A stretch of 43,697 nucleotides of DNA from Saprospiraceae bacterium. GTDB lineage: Bacteria > Bacteroidota > Bacteroidia > Chitinophagales > Saprospiraceae. Positions 27,664 through 35,826 of the stretch are shown piece after piece. The stretch is taken from the NCBI GenBank assembly GCA_028285085.1, contig JANQQI010000138.1, positions 1-43,697 of the forward strand. The letters are read 5' to 3'. The position numbers were made by a program, and so were the translations under genes. The notes under the pieces are model-generated. The model was not told where the DNA came from. It searched no databases and was given only the letters and a program-made list of their open reading frames with translations. Position 1 is the first letter of the stretch; every line of letters starts with the position of its first letter.

Positions 27664-29259
27664 TTAATCATTTAGGTTATTAAGAATGGTTTTAGCTTCG
27701 TTATTATCAGGGTCAATTTTCAATAAATTCGTTAAACATCGTTTCGCGTAATCCTTTTTTCTCATCATTACGGAAAAGTTGCTTAGCGAAATGAATCTCT
27801 TAGTGACGGGAATATCTTTTTCCTTGTAAAAAGTATAAAGCCGGTTGGCTATATCTATATTTTTTTCCTCGATTAATTCTGAAATTAGAGCAAAAGCAAA
27901 AAGCTCGTGATAAATGGGATTGTCTGTATCTCGATCGTAAAAATAATCCAGGTAATAAACAACTGAATCCGCTTGCGCTGAGCGTACCATCTGCCAAAGA
28001 TGTCGTGGACTTAAAGAACGATTTGGTTTGAAGACGTATGGCTCTATACCAAGTTTGCCCACCGGAACGTGATTGATGATTGTGTTATTATAATTTATTG
28101 GAAATGAATTATTACGCTCCAAAAATGAGGCTTGACTCGATGGTTTATTTTTTAGTTTCCAGTCCAGGAAATTTAAAATGTAATTATTAACCTTAAAATA
28201 GTTAGATAAATCTTCATTATAAGCCGCTAGTTGCTCTGGAGAACGATCTTCTAATTTTCGCTTCAGAAAATTGGCTGTGATGCCCTGAGAAATATACTCA
28301 TTGTGGTTTAGCGTTGCAGGGAAGGTGACGTAATATCGATTTGCTCGTGACATTAAATCGTATAGCTGAAATACAGCTTTGTGTTCAGTGAATCCTAATA
28401 ATGCACCGTCCATGTGCATTTGCTTTACTAAAGCCGGCTGGGTGAAGTTATTCCATCTGCTATCCGAAAGACCAAAAATTTCTTGAGTTGTTTCGATAGC
28501 GATTACGGCCTTGATGGCGTTTTGAGATTCACACTTTGCTAAGATCGACGCTTGCGCGCCGCCACTGTGTCCCATCAAAGCAATATTGGAGACATCTACA
28601 TGAGGTAATTGAGCGGCATAATTAATTAAATAAGCGATATCTTTTACCGACTCCCCTTTACCGTCAATACCTAGACCCTCGGCATTAGCATTGAAGAAAG
28701 AGCTACCAATGACGACGTAACCATTCCGGGCAAGAAATTGCGCTAAAATGGAATTATCCTCGAATGAAGCTCCGTAACCTTGATGATAAATGACCAAAGG
28801 AAAACGCCCCGAAGCTGGCCGTACATCTTTTTGAGCCAACGTTTTTTCTGCTAAGAAATCGTTGAAGTATTTGTTTTCTTGAGCCGTAAATTCATGCTTT
28901 TCTTTTCCGATCAACTCATAGGCTAATACGGATAAGTTGTAGTCGATGTACTTACGTGAAATATTGTCTAATCCCTCCTTTTTAGATTCGATATCAAAGT
29001 AATCTCCGTGAGCTATTAATGCTTCATTACGGTCCTTTTTGACTGGATACCAAACGTTGATCAATAAGGGACGGATGAGTGTGTCGCCCTCAAAAATTAC
29101 GGAACGGGAATAATCTTTTGCCCAAAAAGAATTGAATCCCACTTGGTATTCGCCTTGTGCTAAATCACCCCATGCTACAGTTTGCGCTCGCAAGCCGTGA
29201 AAGTTAAGCAAGAGCAATAAAATCAAAGAGATCGTTTTAATCACTTGGGAGAAAATCAT
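27664..29259 (-). CDS. Secreted alpha/beta hydrolase
   Basis: A 531-residue exported serine hydrolase. The signal peptide is LISLILLLLLNFHGLRAQ-like near the start (cleavage after RAQ). The core resembles platelet-activating-factor acetylhydrolase/dienelactone-hydrolase-type enzymes: FPLVIYHQGYGASFEDNS gives the oxyanion region and GHSGGAQAS the nucleophile elbow with S232. A later NHNEY may hold the catalytic His. The last 100 residues (SLSPRHLWQMVRSAQADSVV onward) look helical and TPR-like. The substrate, an ester or acetyl group, is unknown. It leads the unit hydrolase, TPR lipoprotein, membrane protein. Confidence 0.87.
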   Translation of the reverse strand: MIFSQVIKTISLILLLLLNFHGLRAQTVAWGDLAQGEYQVGFNSFWAKDYSRSVIFEGDTLIRPLLINVWYPVKKDRNEALIAHGDYFDIESKKEGLDNISRKYIDYNLSVLAYELIGKEKHEFTAQENKYFNDFLAEKTLAQKDVRPASGRFPLVIYHQGYGASFEDNSILAQFLARNGYVVIGSSFFNANAEGLGIDGKGESVKDIAYLINYAAQLPHVDVSNIALMGHSGGAQASILAKCESQNAIKAVIAIETTQEIFGLSDSRWNNFTQPALVKQMHMDGALLGFTEHKAVFQLYDLMSRANRYYVTFPATLNHNEYISQGITANFLKRKLEDRSPEQLAAYNEDLSNYFKVNNYILNFLDWKLKNKPSSQASFLERNNSFPINYNNTIINHVPVGKLGIEPYVFKPNRSLSPRHLWQMVRSAQADSVVYYLDYFYDRDTDNPIYHELFAFALISELIEEKNIDIANRLYTFYKEKDIPVTKRFISLSNFSVMMRKKDYAKRCLTNLLKIDPDNNEAKTILNNLND

Positions 29260-29354
29260 TTACCTGGATTTAAAAGAGGTTATCGTGGACCGGCTTAAGA
29301 AAGGTATGGAAAAAAGTTCGATTTTTTCGAAAAGTGCATTGTCGTTCCATAGAG

Positions 29355-29383
29355 AAATGGACGAACACATTTAAATGGACGAA
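29355..29383. repeat. Direct repeat upstream of the hydrolase operon
   Basis: AAATGGACGAA occurs twice, at 29355-29365 and 29373-29383, 18 bases apart. An imperfect inverted copy (TCGTTCCAT) lies immediately before the first. It falls in the 169-base gap upstream of the hydrolase operon and could be a regulator binding site. Confidence 0.4.
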
Positions 29384-29428
29384 GGAGAGTGTTAAACGGT
29401 AAGAAAGTGAAAGTGAATGGGGCTTCAC

Positions 29429-30511
29429 TTAGTACGTAAATCCTATGGGCTTACTTTTAGGATTAGAAAATCCTTTTTGGGTGTGGTTATAAATATCTGC
29501 GACGGTTAGTGCCTGATGGTGTGCTTCAAGGCCGAGTTCGTTTAGTAATTTATTGGTTTTAGCGATACAAAGTGGTTTGAATTCATACATCGCAATCATT
29601 CTGCCTTTGCGGAGCAGTGCAGCATCGATCTTAGATAAATTACTATTGAACGTGCAAATAACTTTGATATTAAGATAGTCACTGAATAGGCCATCGGTCA
29701 GCTGCAATATGGTAGATACGACGGATTCGTTGCCTTGTTTTTCTCTAGAGATAATAACTTTCTCGGCATCTTCAATAACTAAGATAGCATTGCGTTGTTT
29801 GAGTAAAAATGCGATGAAATCTGGATCGAGTAAATTGTGGACAAACTCATTTTGTACAAAAATGAAGTTGCACGTTTGGTTTTCGGAGATCAAGCTTTTG
29901 ATGAAAGTGGTCTTGCCTGTACCGGGGGTACCATAGAGCAGAATCAGGCCAGATTGTTTTTTGCTAATCGCGTTTTTTATACTCTCCGACACTTCGATAA
30001 AATCGTCGTTATAATGCGCGGCTAAATTGAATTTGACCGGCTCAATGCGTACTTCTTCGGTACCAAAGTGGCCATGCGCTCTGATTAAAACATTGAAGGT
30101 TGGGCCTCTGGATAAGCCAAATTGTTTCCTTAAAAGGTCATTAGTTCTGGTAATCCATTTTTCCAATTCCATATCATGACAGTCGTAGAGAAAATCGACG
30201 GAAAGGGTATCGTTGTCCAGAAGAATCCAAATGAGTGCCTTTTTATCCAGACTTTTAAAGAGCAGTTCGTAGGGGAAGTCTTTGTCGGAATCAGCATTGC
30301 ATGTATCCTCGGTATTCCAAATTTTAAACACCAATTCGTAATTGTTCTCGGTAGGGTTTATCGCTCGAATCACCTTGTGTAAATTCTCTTTTGTCTCTTT
30401 TAAAGGTACTTCCAGCGAAAGCGTCGATGATACCGCATCAAATACCAAAGTATAGTACGCATGGCGACTAAAATCCTGACAGGAATCAAATGCTTTTAAT
30501 AACTCTGACAT
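29429..30511 (-). CDS. AAA-family ATPase
   Basis: A 360-residue ATPase. The N-terminal half (about residues 1-170) is acidic and of unrecognised fold. Residues about 190-330 are an AAA module: Walker A GTPGTGKTT with K200, Walker B AILVIEDAE, a sensor-1-like CTFNSN and a conserved arginine-containing ALLRKGRMIAMYEF, similar to Bcs1/26S-ATPase-like AAA proteins. No membrane helix or protease domain is present. It is alone, with gaps of about 100 and 170 bases around it. I infer remodelling of an unknown protein partner; neighbours do not reveal it. Confidence 0.87.
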   Translation of the reverse strand: MSELLKAFDSCQDFSRHAYYTLVFDAVSSTLSLEVPLKETKENLHKVIRAINPTENNYELVFKIWNTEDTCNADSDKDFPYELLFKSLDKKALIWILLDNDTLSVDFLYDCHDMELEKWITRTNDLLRKQFGLSRGPTFNVLIRAHGHFGTEEVRIEPVKFNLAAHYNDDFIEVSESIKNAISKKQSGLILLYGTPGTGKTTFIKSLISENQTCNFIFVQNEFVHNLLDPDFIAFLLKQRNAILVIEDAEKVIISREKQGNESVVSTILQLTDGLFSDYLNIKVICTFNSNLSKIDAALLRKGRMIAMYEFKPLCIAKTNKLLNELGLEAHHQALTVADIYNHTQKGFSNPKSKPIGFTY

Positions 30512-30612
30512 GCTTAATCTTTTAGCGATGGCGACAAATTCCTCAACGACAACAGCGACCGATAAAGATTAATTCATTTTTGGAAGGATTAATTTTTTCA
30601 TTTTCTAGTGGA

Positions 30613-31233
30613 CTAAAGTTGTTTATACTTCTCTTTGAATGCTTGGATTTCTTTGAAGCTCAATTTTTTGCCACCATATCTTCGTTCATTTCTAAAATGC
30701 TCAACAGTTTGGATTTGGTGTTTTAAACACCATTCTATTATTAGATTATAGAAATCTCGATCTTTTTTACTATCCAGGTAGATGAAAAATTTCTTTGATA
30801 TACCTTCTATAGATAAATAGTTTGTTGTTCCAAAGAAATGGTCTGGATAGCCAAAATATCCAGTTGTTTCTCCTTTATATCCGAAATAATGAAACTGTAA
30901 AGATGTTGTAATGCCTTTTTTAATTGAGATGACATCATTTTTTAAATGTATGTTAATTTCATTATTTAAAAGTTGAATAAAACCGTATTTATTCTTAGTA
31001 ATTAATTTCTGTTGTTTTCGATTACCAATTTTTGAAAAGATAAAACGTGTGAGTACAAATGCGATAAACATTGCTCCTAGAATTGTATAGTAATCTGTGC
31101 TATTTCGAGAATAGGATAATAGCAATGATGCCAATAAGATAATAACGAACTGGAAAACAAAACTATATCGAAGTGAACCCATCTTGAGTTCTGAATCAAA
31201 AGATTTTTCGAGAAGAATTAGACGCTGATTCAT
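30613..31233 (-). CDS. Two-helix membrane protein of unknown function
   Basis: A 206-residue protein with two adjacent hydrophobic helices at about residues 24-42 (FVFQFVIILLASLLLSYS) and 48-66, followed by a soluble, basic C-terminal domain of about 130 residues rich in Phe, Tyr and Lys. The layout resembles YcxB-like proteins but I cannot confirm it. It starts 21 bases downstream of the serine-hydrolase stop, so the two may be cotranscribed. Confidence 0.78.
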   Translation of the reverse strand: MNQRLILLEKSFDSELKMGSLRYSFVFQFVIILLASLLLSYSRNSTDYYTILGAMFIAFVLTRFIFSKIGNRKQQKLITKNKYGFIQLLNNEINIHLKNDVISIKKGITTSLQFHYFGYKGETTGYFGYPDHFFGTTNYLSIEGISKKFFIYLDSKKDRDFYNLIIEWCLKHQIQTVEHFRNERRYGGKKLSFKEIQAFKEKYKQL

Positions 31234-31254
31234 GCTGGAGTGTGATTGATTATC

Positions 31255-32325
31255 TTAATCTGTTGTCATTACTAATCCTGCAAGATCGTTGATCACCTTT
31301 TCGATATCGTAAAACTGGGTTAAACCATTGGAAAGAAAGATAATGCTTAAATTTTTGCCGGGGAAAATTCGATAGGCAGTAACTAACGATCCCGAAAAAC
31401 CATAAGAAACTTGACCATTGACCACACGTTGGTCCCATCCGTAGGTAAATACTTTATTGGAATTGGTATAAGGATAAGGCTGCCACATTGTAGCTTTGGT
31501 TTTTTGATCCAGGAATTTATCATGGTTTAAACGATCGTTCCATTTGATGAATTCATTGAGGCTAATATTTAAGCCATTTTGCGCGTGTGCGTAAGTGCCT
31601 TGGAGATAAGAATGGTCAATGGTGAGTGTACGCTTGGTAAATGGAAAATAGGGGGTGACGCGATGCAAAACAATATCTCGGGAATCGCTGGAAAAAAAGG
31701 CAGTATCGCAAGGGGCTTGAAATTGTTGCTCTGTGATCCAACGGGAAAATTCGGTCCCTTCAATTTTCTCAATAACTTTTTTCAAAAGCCAAAATCCGGT
31801 TTGATTATAATCGTATTGCTCGCCGGGCTTAAACTTGCAATCCTGAGCGAAGACTTTTGCGCTGGCCGCCTGCTCACTCAATTCTTTAAACTCAGGAATA
31901 GGCGCCATATCGGGTATGCCAGAAGAATGAGATAGTAAATGCTTGATGCGTATGGATTGCCAGGCCTTGGGTAAATCCGGGACATATTTTGAAATCTTAT
32001 CCTTCAAGCGCAATTTTCCTTCCTCGACGAGTTGAAAAATACCAACGGCAACGATCGGCTTAGTCAGTGAATACACCCGAAAAATTGATTGATCGGAGAT
32101 TGGTACTTGGTGCTCAAGATTGGCGTAGCCATAATTGTTTTTATGGAAAATCCGGTCATCTTTAATCACGGCTAAGGCTACTCCCGGGATACCCTGCCGA
32201 GCCATCAAGTCGTGGATGTATCGGTCTATTTTGTCATTCTGATTGGAGGGATTGTCAATAGCGGGAGACTGTTCGAAGGAAAGTACAGTTTGCAATAGGA
32301 ATATTGCCAGGGTGATTTTTTTCAT
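31255..32325 (-). CDS. Serine hydrolase of the beta-lactamase/class C PBP family
   Basis: A 356-residue secreted or periplasmic enzyme with a signal peptide (MKKITLAIFLLQTVLS, cut near FEQ). The nucleophile motif SxxK is S86-LTK in VYSLTKPIVA, and the second motif is YNQ (YDYNQTGFWLL) in place of the classical YxN, a variation I have met in Bacteroidota homologues. The third motif region reads YGFSGS, without the usual His. Members act as D-amino-acid or ester hydrolases, and only some as beta-lactamases; resistance should not be assumed. It is the likely first gene of a two-gene unit. Confidence 0.92.
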   Translation of the reverse strand: MKKITLAIFLLQTVLSFEQSPAIDNPSNQNDKIDRYIHDLMARQGIPGVALAVIKDDRIFHKNNYGYANLEHQVPISDQSIFRVYSLTKPIVAVGIFQLVEEGKLRLKDKISKYVPDLPKAWQSIRIKHLLSHSSGIPDMAPIPEFKELSEQAASAKVFAQDCKFKPGEQYDYNQTGFWLLKKVIEKIEGTEFSRWITEQQFQAPCDTAFFSSDSRDIVLHRVTPYFPFTKRTLTIDHSYLQGTYAHAQNGLNISLNEFIKWNDRLNHDKFLDQKTKATMWQPYPYTNSNKVFTYGWDQRVVNGQVSYGFSGSLVTAYRIFPGKNLSIIFLSNGLTQFYDIEKVINDLAGLVMTTD

Positions 32326-32434
32326 AACCTATTTTTTGTTCTAAAATAAAAGCATTTTTTCATTTTAAAACCCATTTGATACAAACTTATTGTACCAATA
32401 CGATCGACTATTCTTTGGCTTTGGGCGCTTGAAT

Positions 32435-33229
32435 TTATTCAATAAAATAGATTTGAAGGCCCAATTCGTCGCTGGTTAGTTGTAATCCTTGCGGATTATT
32501 CACGGTCTTAAAACCAAGCGTCTCTAATTCCATTTTGGTCTTTTGGAGAGATTGTACTTCAATACGTAAGCTGAGAGAAAATTGATCAGCGGCCATGAAT
32601 TTTACGGCCGGCCCTTCGGTAAAAACAAAGTGGTTGTCGCATTGCATCATACCGGGAAGTTTTGCCCATTCTGTTTCGAAGCGCAGCGGTTCCTTAGTGT
32701 TGATCACAATCTCTTGTAGTTGCAAAATCCCGAGCGGGTTGTGCTGCAGCAATTGTAAGTTGGCCGCTGCAGCTTGACGTTCCTCCTGCACACGGCTTCT
32801 ATCGTGATAATCACACAAAAAGAGGTCCACTGGTTGGGGCACGAATTGCTCCAAAGTCACGATACTCCAATGGGGTGTTTTTTGCTGAGGGCCGTGCGCA
32901 ATGCCGCCCGCATCGAGGATAGAAACGAATTGACTGGCGGAACCACTAGGCGCCAACGCAATCCCGTAGCGTTTTTCTGGCTTTTCAGCCGGAGGCATCA
33001 TAACTTCTAAAACGGCATTGCCTAAGGATAAACCGCCGCTCTCAAAAGTACCCCAGTCTTGGTAATCCCAGACCACGGGCCATCCAAATTGGTCTTTTAG
33101 GATTCCAAAAATGGCAGGGGCATTAGATAACGAAACGTAAACGTGTTCCACTTTGATGATTTCTCCCGGCTTGCTTTTGGAACAAGTCAGCAGAAGAGGA
33201 AGCAAAGAAAGCAGAAGCGCATATTTCAT
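32435..33229 (-). CDS. Lipoprotein with VOC/glyoxalase-like fold
   Basis: A 264-residue predicted lipoprotein. A short signal peptide ends in the lipobox LLTC. Two paired beta-alpha-beta halves are suggested: the first around EIIKVEHVYVSLSNAPAIFG and GGLSLGNAVLEVM, the second around QLQEIVINTKEPLRFETEWA, ending TSDELGLQIYF. This resembles the vicinal-oxygen-chelate superfamily. His13-type ligands are present (VEHVYVSLS) but the full metal set is not obvious, so activity is uncertain. It is monocistronic. Confidence 0.8.
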   Translation of the reverse strand: MKYALLLSLLPLLLTCSKSKPGEIIKVEHVYVSLSNAPAIFGILKDQFGWPVVWDYQDWGTFESGGLSLGNAVLEVMMPPAEKPEKRYGIALAPSGSASQFVSILDAGGIAHGPQQKTPHWSIVTLEQFVPQPVDLFLCDYHDRSRVQEERQAAAANLQLLQHNPLGILQLQEIVINTKEPLRFETEWAKLPGMMQCDNHFVFTEGPAVKFMAADQFSLSLRIEVQSLQKTKMELETLGFKTVNNPQGLQLTSDELGLQIYFIE

Positions 33230-33337
33230 GTAACACCGTTATCAAATACTGAGCAATTATGCATGGCCACGCAAAATAACCAAAACCGGTTTTGATTCTT
33301 AAGGTATAAACGTTGCCTGAGGAGCATTTTTTGTTTG

Positions 33338-33363
33338 GACAATGATTGTCTTAGTCAGACAAT
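33338..33363. promoter_or_regulatory. Repeated GACAAT half-sites upstream of the VOC-like lipoprotein
   Basis: GACAAT (33338-33343) and its inverse ATTGTC (33345-33350) form a near-perfect palindrome with one central base, and a further GACAAT follows at 33358-33363. The cluster lies in the 248-base gap between two minus-strand genes, about 110 bases before the lipoprotein start. Confidence 0.35.
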
Positions 33364-33477
33364 GGATTTACTTTTGTAAAGTACTAAGCGCGTGTTGAGG
33401 AGCTGTGCTTTAGACCAACCGTCTAAGCATTCTTCAACGTGTGCTCTTGCATATGTTTCATGTGATACCATGATCAA

Positions 33478-33891
33478 TTAGCGCTGGTGACTAATTGCCA
33501 GCTCATCCATGATAGATTGAATTTTGGCTGGCCCCCCATCTAAGATTGATTTTGCTTTCTTTGCATCGTCTTCATCTACCGTTTTATACTTCAGACTCCA
33601 GCGTGCATTTTCCATTAAAATTGGAAATAGGTCGATCCCTTTTTGAGTCAAAGAATAGCAGATTTTTTGTTTGTGATCGGGTGATTTTTTTTTGTAAATG
33701 ATCTCTTCCTGCTCAAGCATTTTAAGTCGATTGGATAAAATGTTTGAGGCTATCTTCTCCTCTGATTGTAAGAATTCTCTGAAGTAGCGTTTGTTGTTCA
33801 GCATCATATCCCGGATAATGAGTAGTGTCCATTTATCGCCGATAACTTCCAAGATTCGATTTTGTGGACAATAGGATTTTGGTTTTTTCAT
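33478..33891 (-). CDS. HxlR-family transcriptional regulator
   Basis: A 137-residue winged-helix DNA-binding protein. The family start CPQNRILEVIGDKWTLLIIR is clear, with Cys 8 in the usual position. The recognition region is FLQSEEKIASNILSNRLKML, followed by the wing EEIIYKKKSPDHKQKICYSL and the C-terminal dimer helix. Some HxlR proteins sense redox or aldehydes through the N-terminal cysteine. It is read divergently from an SRPBCC gene across an 89-base region that holds two dyads, which are good operator candidates. Confidence 0.94.
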   Translation of the reverse strand: MKKPKSYCPQNRILEVIGDKWTLLIIRDMMLNNKRYFREFLQSEEKIASNILSNRLKMLEQEEIIYKKKSPDHKQKICYSLTQKGIDLFPILMENARWSLKYKTVDEDDAKKAKSILDGGPAKIQSIMDELAISHQR

Positions 33892-33908
33892 AAGTCAAGC
33901 TATATCTG

Positions 33909-33963
33909 GTTGCAAAATACAACTAGATGAACTATATTGCAACCGATTGTATTTTGCAATCGG
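33909..33963. promoter_or_regulatory. Paired dyad operators between the HxlR and SRPBCC genes
   Basis: Site 1 is GTTG-N7-CAAC (33909-33923); site 2 is CCGATTG-N7-CAATCGG (33943-33963), a perfect 7-base dyad. The 13-base word TTGCAAAATACAA in site 1 (33910-33922) recurs exactly inverted in site 2 (33947-33959). Centres are 37 bases apart. Probably bound by the adjacent HxlR regulator. Confidence 0.75.
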
Positions 33964-33980
33964 TTTAAAACTTGCTTTAA

Positions 33981-34418
33981 ATGAAACCTTTAGACAACCC
34001 GGATTATTCTCGTGCTTTGATTGCGAGGACAAATAGTGAAACCGCTTTTAAAGCTATCAGTAATGGATTGCCTGATTGGTGGGGAAAGATGGATACTTCA
34101 GTGGAGGCAGTCAACGATATCTTCACCGTCTCTTGGGGGGAACCTTGGTACCAATTTCAAGTGACTGAATATTATCCGAACGAAAGAATCACTTGGAAAT
34201 GCATTGACGCCAATCAAATCATCAAACATTTGGAGGATGTGGAAAAAGAATGGGTTGGTACAATATTATACTGGAGAATTAATGAATTAAGTTCGGAAGA
34301 AGTAGAGATCAGGTTAACGCATCAAGGTCTCAATTCATCTCTGGAATGTTATGCCTTTTGCTCATCGACCTGGGATAAATTTTTAATGAATAGATTGAAG
34401 ACTTATTTGGAAGGATAA
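33981..34418 (+). CDS. SRPBCC (START/AHSA1-like) domain protein
   Basis: A 145-residue protein with the SRPBCC fold, a hydrophobic-ligand-binding cup. It begins with a strand-helix segment (RALIARTNSETAFKAISNGL) and continues with PDWWGKMDTSVEAVNDIF, YYPNERITWKCID and a long C-terminal helix (STWDKFLMNRLKTYL). This matches the AHSA1 group often paired with HxlR or ArsR regulators. The ligand is unknown. It is divergent from HxlR and shares its operator region, so it is the likely regulated gene. Confidence 0.87.
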   Translation: MKPLDNPDYSRALIARTNSETAFKAISNGLPDWWGKMDTSVEAVNDIFTVSWGEPWYQFQVTEYYPNERITWKCIDANQIIKHLEDVEKEWVGTILYWRINELSSEEVEIRLTHQGLNSSLECYAFCSSTWDKFLMNRLKTYLEG

Positions 34419-34430
34419 GAAGTTAAGCAT

Positions 34431-34487
34431 TCACTCTAGCACCTGACATATCCAGACGCGGGGAACCTCAATATTGAAGCACCGTGC
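34431..34487 (-). pseudogene. C-terminal remnant of a GNAT acetyltransferase gene
   Basis: Reverse-strand reading of 34431-34478 gives FNIEVPRVWICQVLE followed by a TGA stop. The intact GNAT gene at 35015-35527 ends FTVEIPSVWMCQVLD followed by TAG. Ten of fifteen residues are identical and the rest are mostly conservative, in the same position relative to the stop. Just upstream the frame reaches a TAA at 34491-34493 and similarity ends. This is the decayed tail of a duplicated acetyltransferase gene. Confidence 0.75.
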
Positions 34488-34504
34488 TAATTACCTAATA
34501 AAGC

Positions 34505-34531
34505 CACTAAAGGCCATTTCGAGTTTTAGTG
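34505..34531. other. Hairpin between convergent genes
   Basis: CACTAAA (34505-34511) pairs with TTTAGTG (34525-34531) around a 13-base loop. There is no T-tract. It lies between the SRPBCC gene and the convergent small membrane protein gene and might be a weak terminator. Confidence 0.35.
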
Positions 34532-34579
34532 TATTGATGATGAATCGTGGAATGATTGCCGATCAACTTTTTTCAAGTC

Positions 34580-34828
34580 TTATCCACGCTCAGCCCAATA
34601 GGCTCTTACACGCTTTACCCTTCTAATAAGCGCAGGCACTGTATAACAGCCTCCGAGAATGATGGGGAGGATACCGATGAAAATGACTTTTTTCGTGAAT
34701 AGCATTGCTAATTGTGCAAGCACAAAAATGATGGCAACTCCAATTAGGATGTCTAAGAGGAACATAAGTTTTTGGGTGTGGATAAAGTTGTAATCTGCTT
34801 TAGTTAAATATTCTTTGTTGTTTTTCAT
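34580..34828 (-). CDS. Small two-helix membrane protein
   Basis: An 82-residue protein of unknown function. A 20-residue polar N-terminus (MKNNKEYLTKADYNFIHTQK) is followed by two hydrophobic helices, about residues 22-42 (LMFLLDILIGVAIIFVLAQLA) and 47-66 (KVIFIGILPIILGGCYTVPA), and a basic tail (RRVKRVRAYWAERG). The start at 34828 precedes a Lys/Asn-rich opening that suits a start. It lies between the GNAT remnant and the intact GNAT gene and is transcribed in the same direction. Confidence 0.72.
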   Translation of the reverse strand: MKNNKEYLTKADYNFIHTQKLMFLLDILIGVAIIFVLAQLAMLFTKKVIFIGILPIILGGCYTVPALIRRVKRVRAYWAERG

Positions 34829-35014
34829 TAGAGTGATCTTTTATAATAAAATATCCAATTACTGATTATCATCGTTGTTTTTTCGATCACTCAAGAAGGA
34901 AATACGATGAATTATATTTGAACTAAATGCGCTATGGAAACGAGATAATCACTTCGGCCGATAGAATAAGATGGTGATGCTTTATGATGCCTCTAACTTT
35001 CATGGCTTCCAGGA

Positions 35015-35527
35015 CTAATCTAACACCTGGCACATCCAAACACTGGGGATCTCAACGGTGAAGCCGGCCTTTTGGTAAGCCTTTCTTGCTGGCAGATGAG
35101 CGGGATCTCCACCCGTGGCGACGGTGGCTACTTTCATGCCGGCTTGCTTCATTGTGTCCAAGGCAAAATTGTACATCCGGGTACCATTCCCTTTCCCCGA
35201 AAAATCGGGATCAATAGCATTTAAGCCTATTTCTCCGACTTGGGTTGGGGCATCCATTCTGATGGATATAAAACCAATACAGTTTTTGTCATCAATCACC
35301 TTCCACGTTTTCCAGATCGAATCTTCATCGAATAAGGACTTGAGAAAATCTTTTTGGGCCAGATCCTCGGGGCGTTGAGCGTGCTCGTAAATGGTCTCCC
35401 CAAGGATACTGCGGAAGGAATCAAAAATGGGTTGAAATGCTTTCTTTCTGATGATCTCTAATTGGTCAATATCCTCTTTTTGAGCAATGACAAATTGGAG
35501 GTCTGCAGTGTGGGTTTTATGCTTCAT
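35015..35527 (-). CDS. GNAT-family N-acetyltransferase
   Basis: A 170-residue cytoplasmic acetyl-CoA-dependent transferase. Motif A is visible as IDPDFSGKGNGTRMYNFALD (about residues 108-127), with the acetyl-CoA pyrophosphate loop GKGNGT, and motif B follows as PARKAYQKAGFTVEIPSVWM. The acceptor is unknown. A decayed copy of its last 17 residues lies about 550 bases downstream, so the gene was once duplicated here. Confidence 0.92.
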   Translation of the reverse strand: MKHKTHTADLQFVIAQKEDIDQLEIIRKKAFQPIFDSFRSILGETIYEHAQRPEDLAQKDFLKSLFDEDSIWKTWKVIDDKNCIGFISIRMDAPTQVGEIGLNAIDPDFSGKGNGTRMYNFALDTMKQAGMKVATVATGGDPAHLPARKAYQKAGFTVEIPSVWMCQVLD

Positions 35528-35779
35528 TGGCCTGCTTTATAAATCTAAAATAAGGTTTGTCTAAATTCCGACCTTTATCTCCGGCTTATTCCTGTAGCCA
35601 GCGGGAGTCGCTGGAAGTACCAACTCTAACTAGTGGTGAATAGTTCGTTTAATGGACAGGTCTAGCCGACACTCCCTGAAGATTCAGTGAATAGCAAATT
35701 AAAATTCAGGAGATTCTTATTAATTTTAAGAGAGCTTCTAAAAGAGCCATTTCTATTTCTCATCTCTTTTTACCCTTGC

Positions 35780-35812
35780 TTTGAGTGCGGTAATATTGAG
35801 ATAATATCTTTT
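35780..35812 (+). promoter_or_regulatory. Promoter of the PNGase F-like gene
   Basis: TTTG (35780-35783), 21-base spacer, TATCTTTT (35805-35812), a near match to TAnnTTTG. The start codon is 15 bases further, giving a short leader. The rest of the 299-base gap shows nothing clear. Confidence 0.6.
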
Positions 35813-35826
35813 AAACGTTACTTACA

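Noticed and set aside
31255-32325. Antibiotic resistance beta-lactamase
   Set aside because: SxxK and YNQ motifs fit the broad serine hydrolase family, the third motif is atypical, and resistance cannot be read from sequence.
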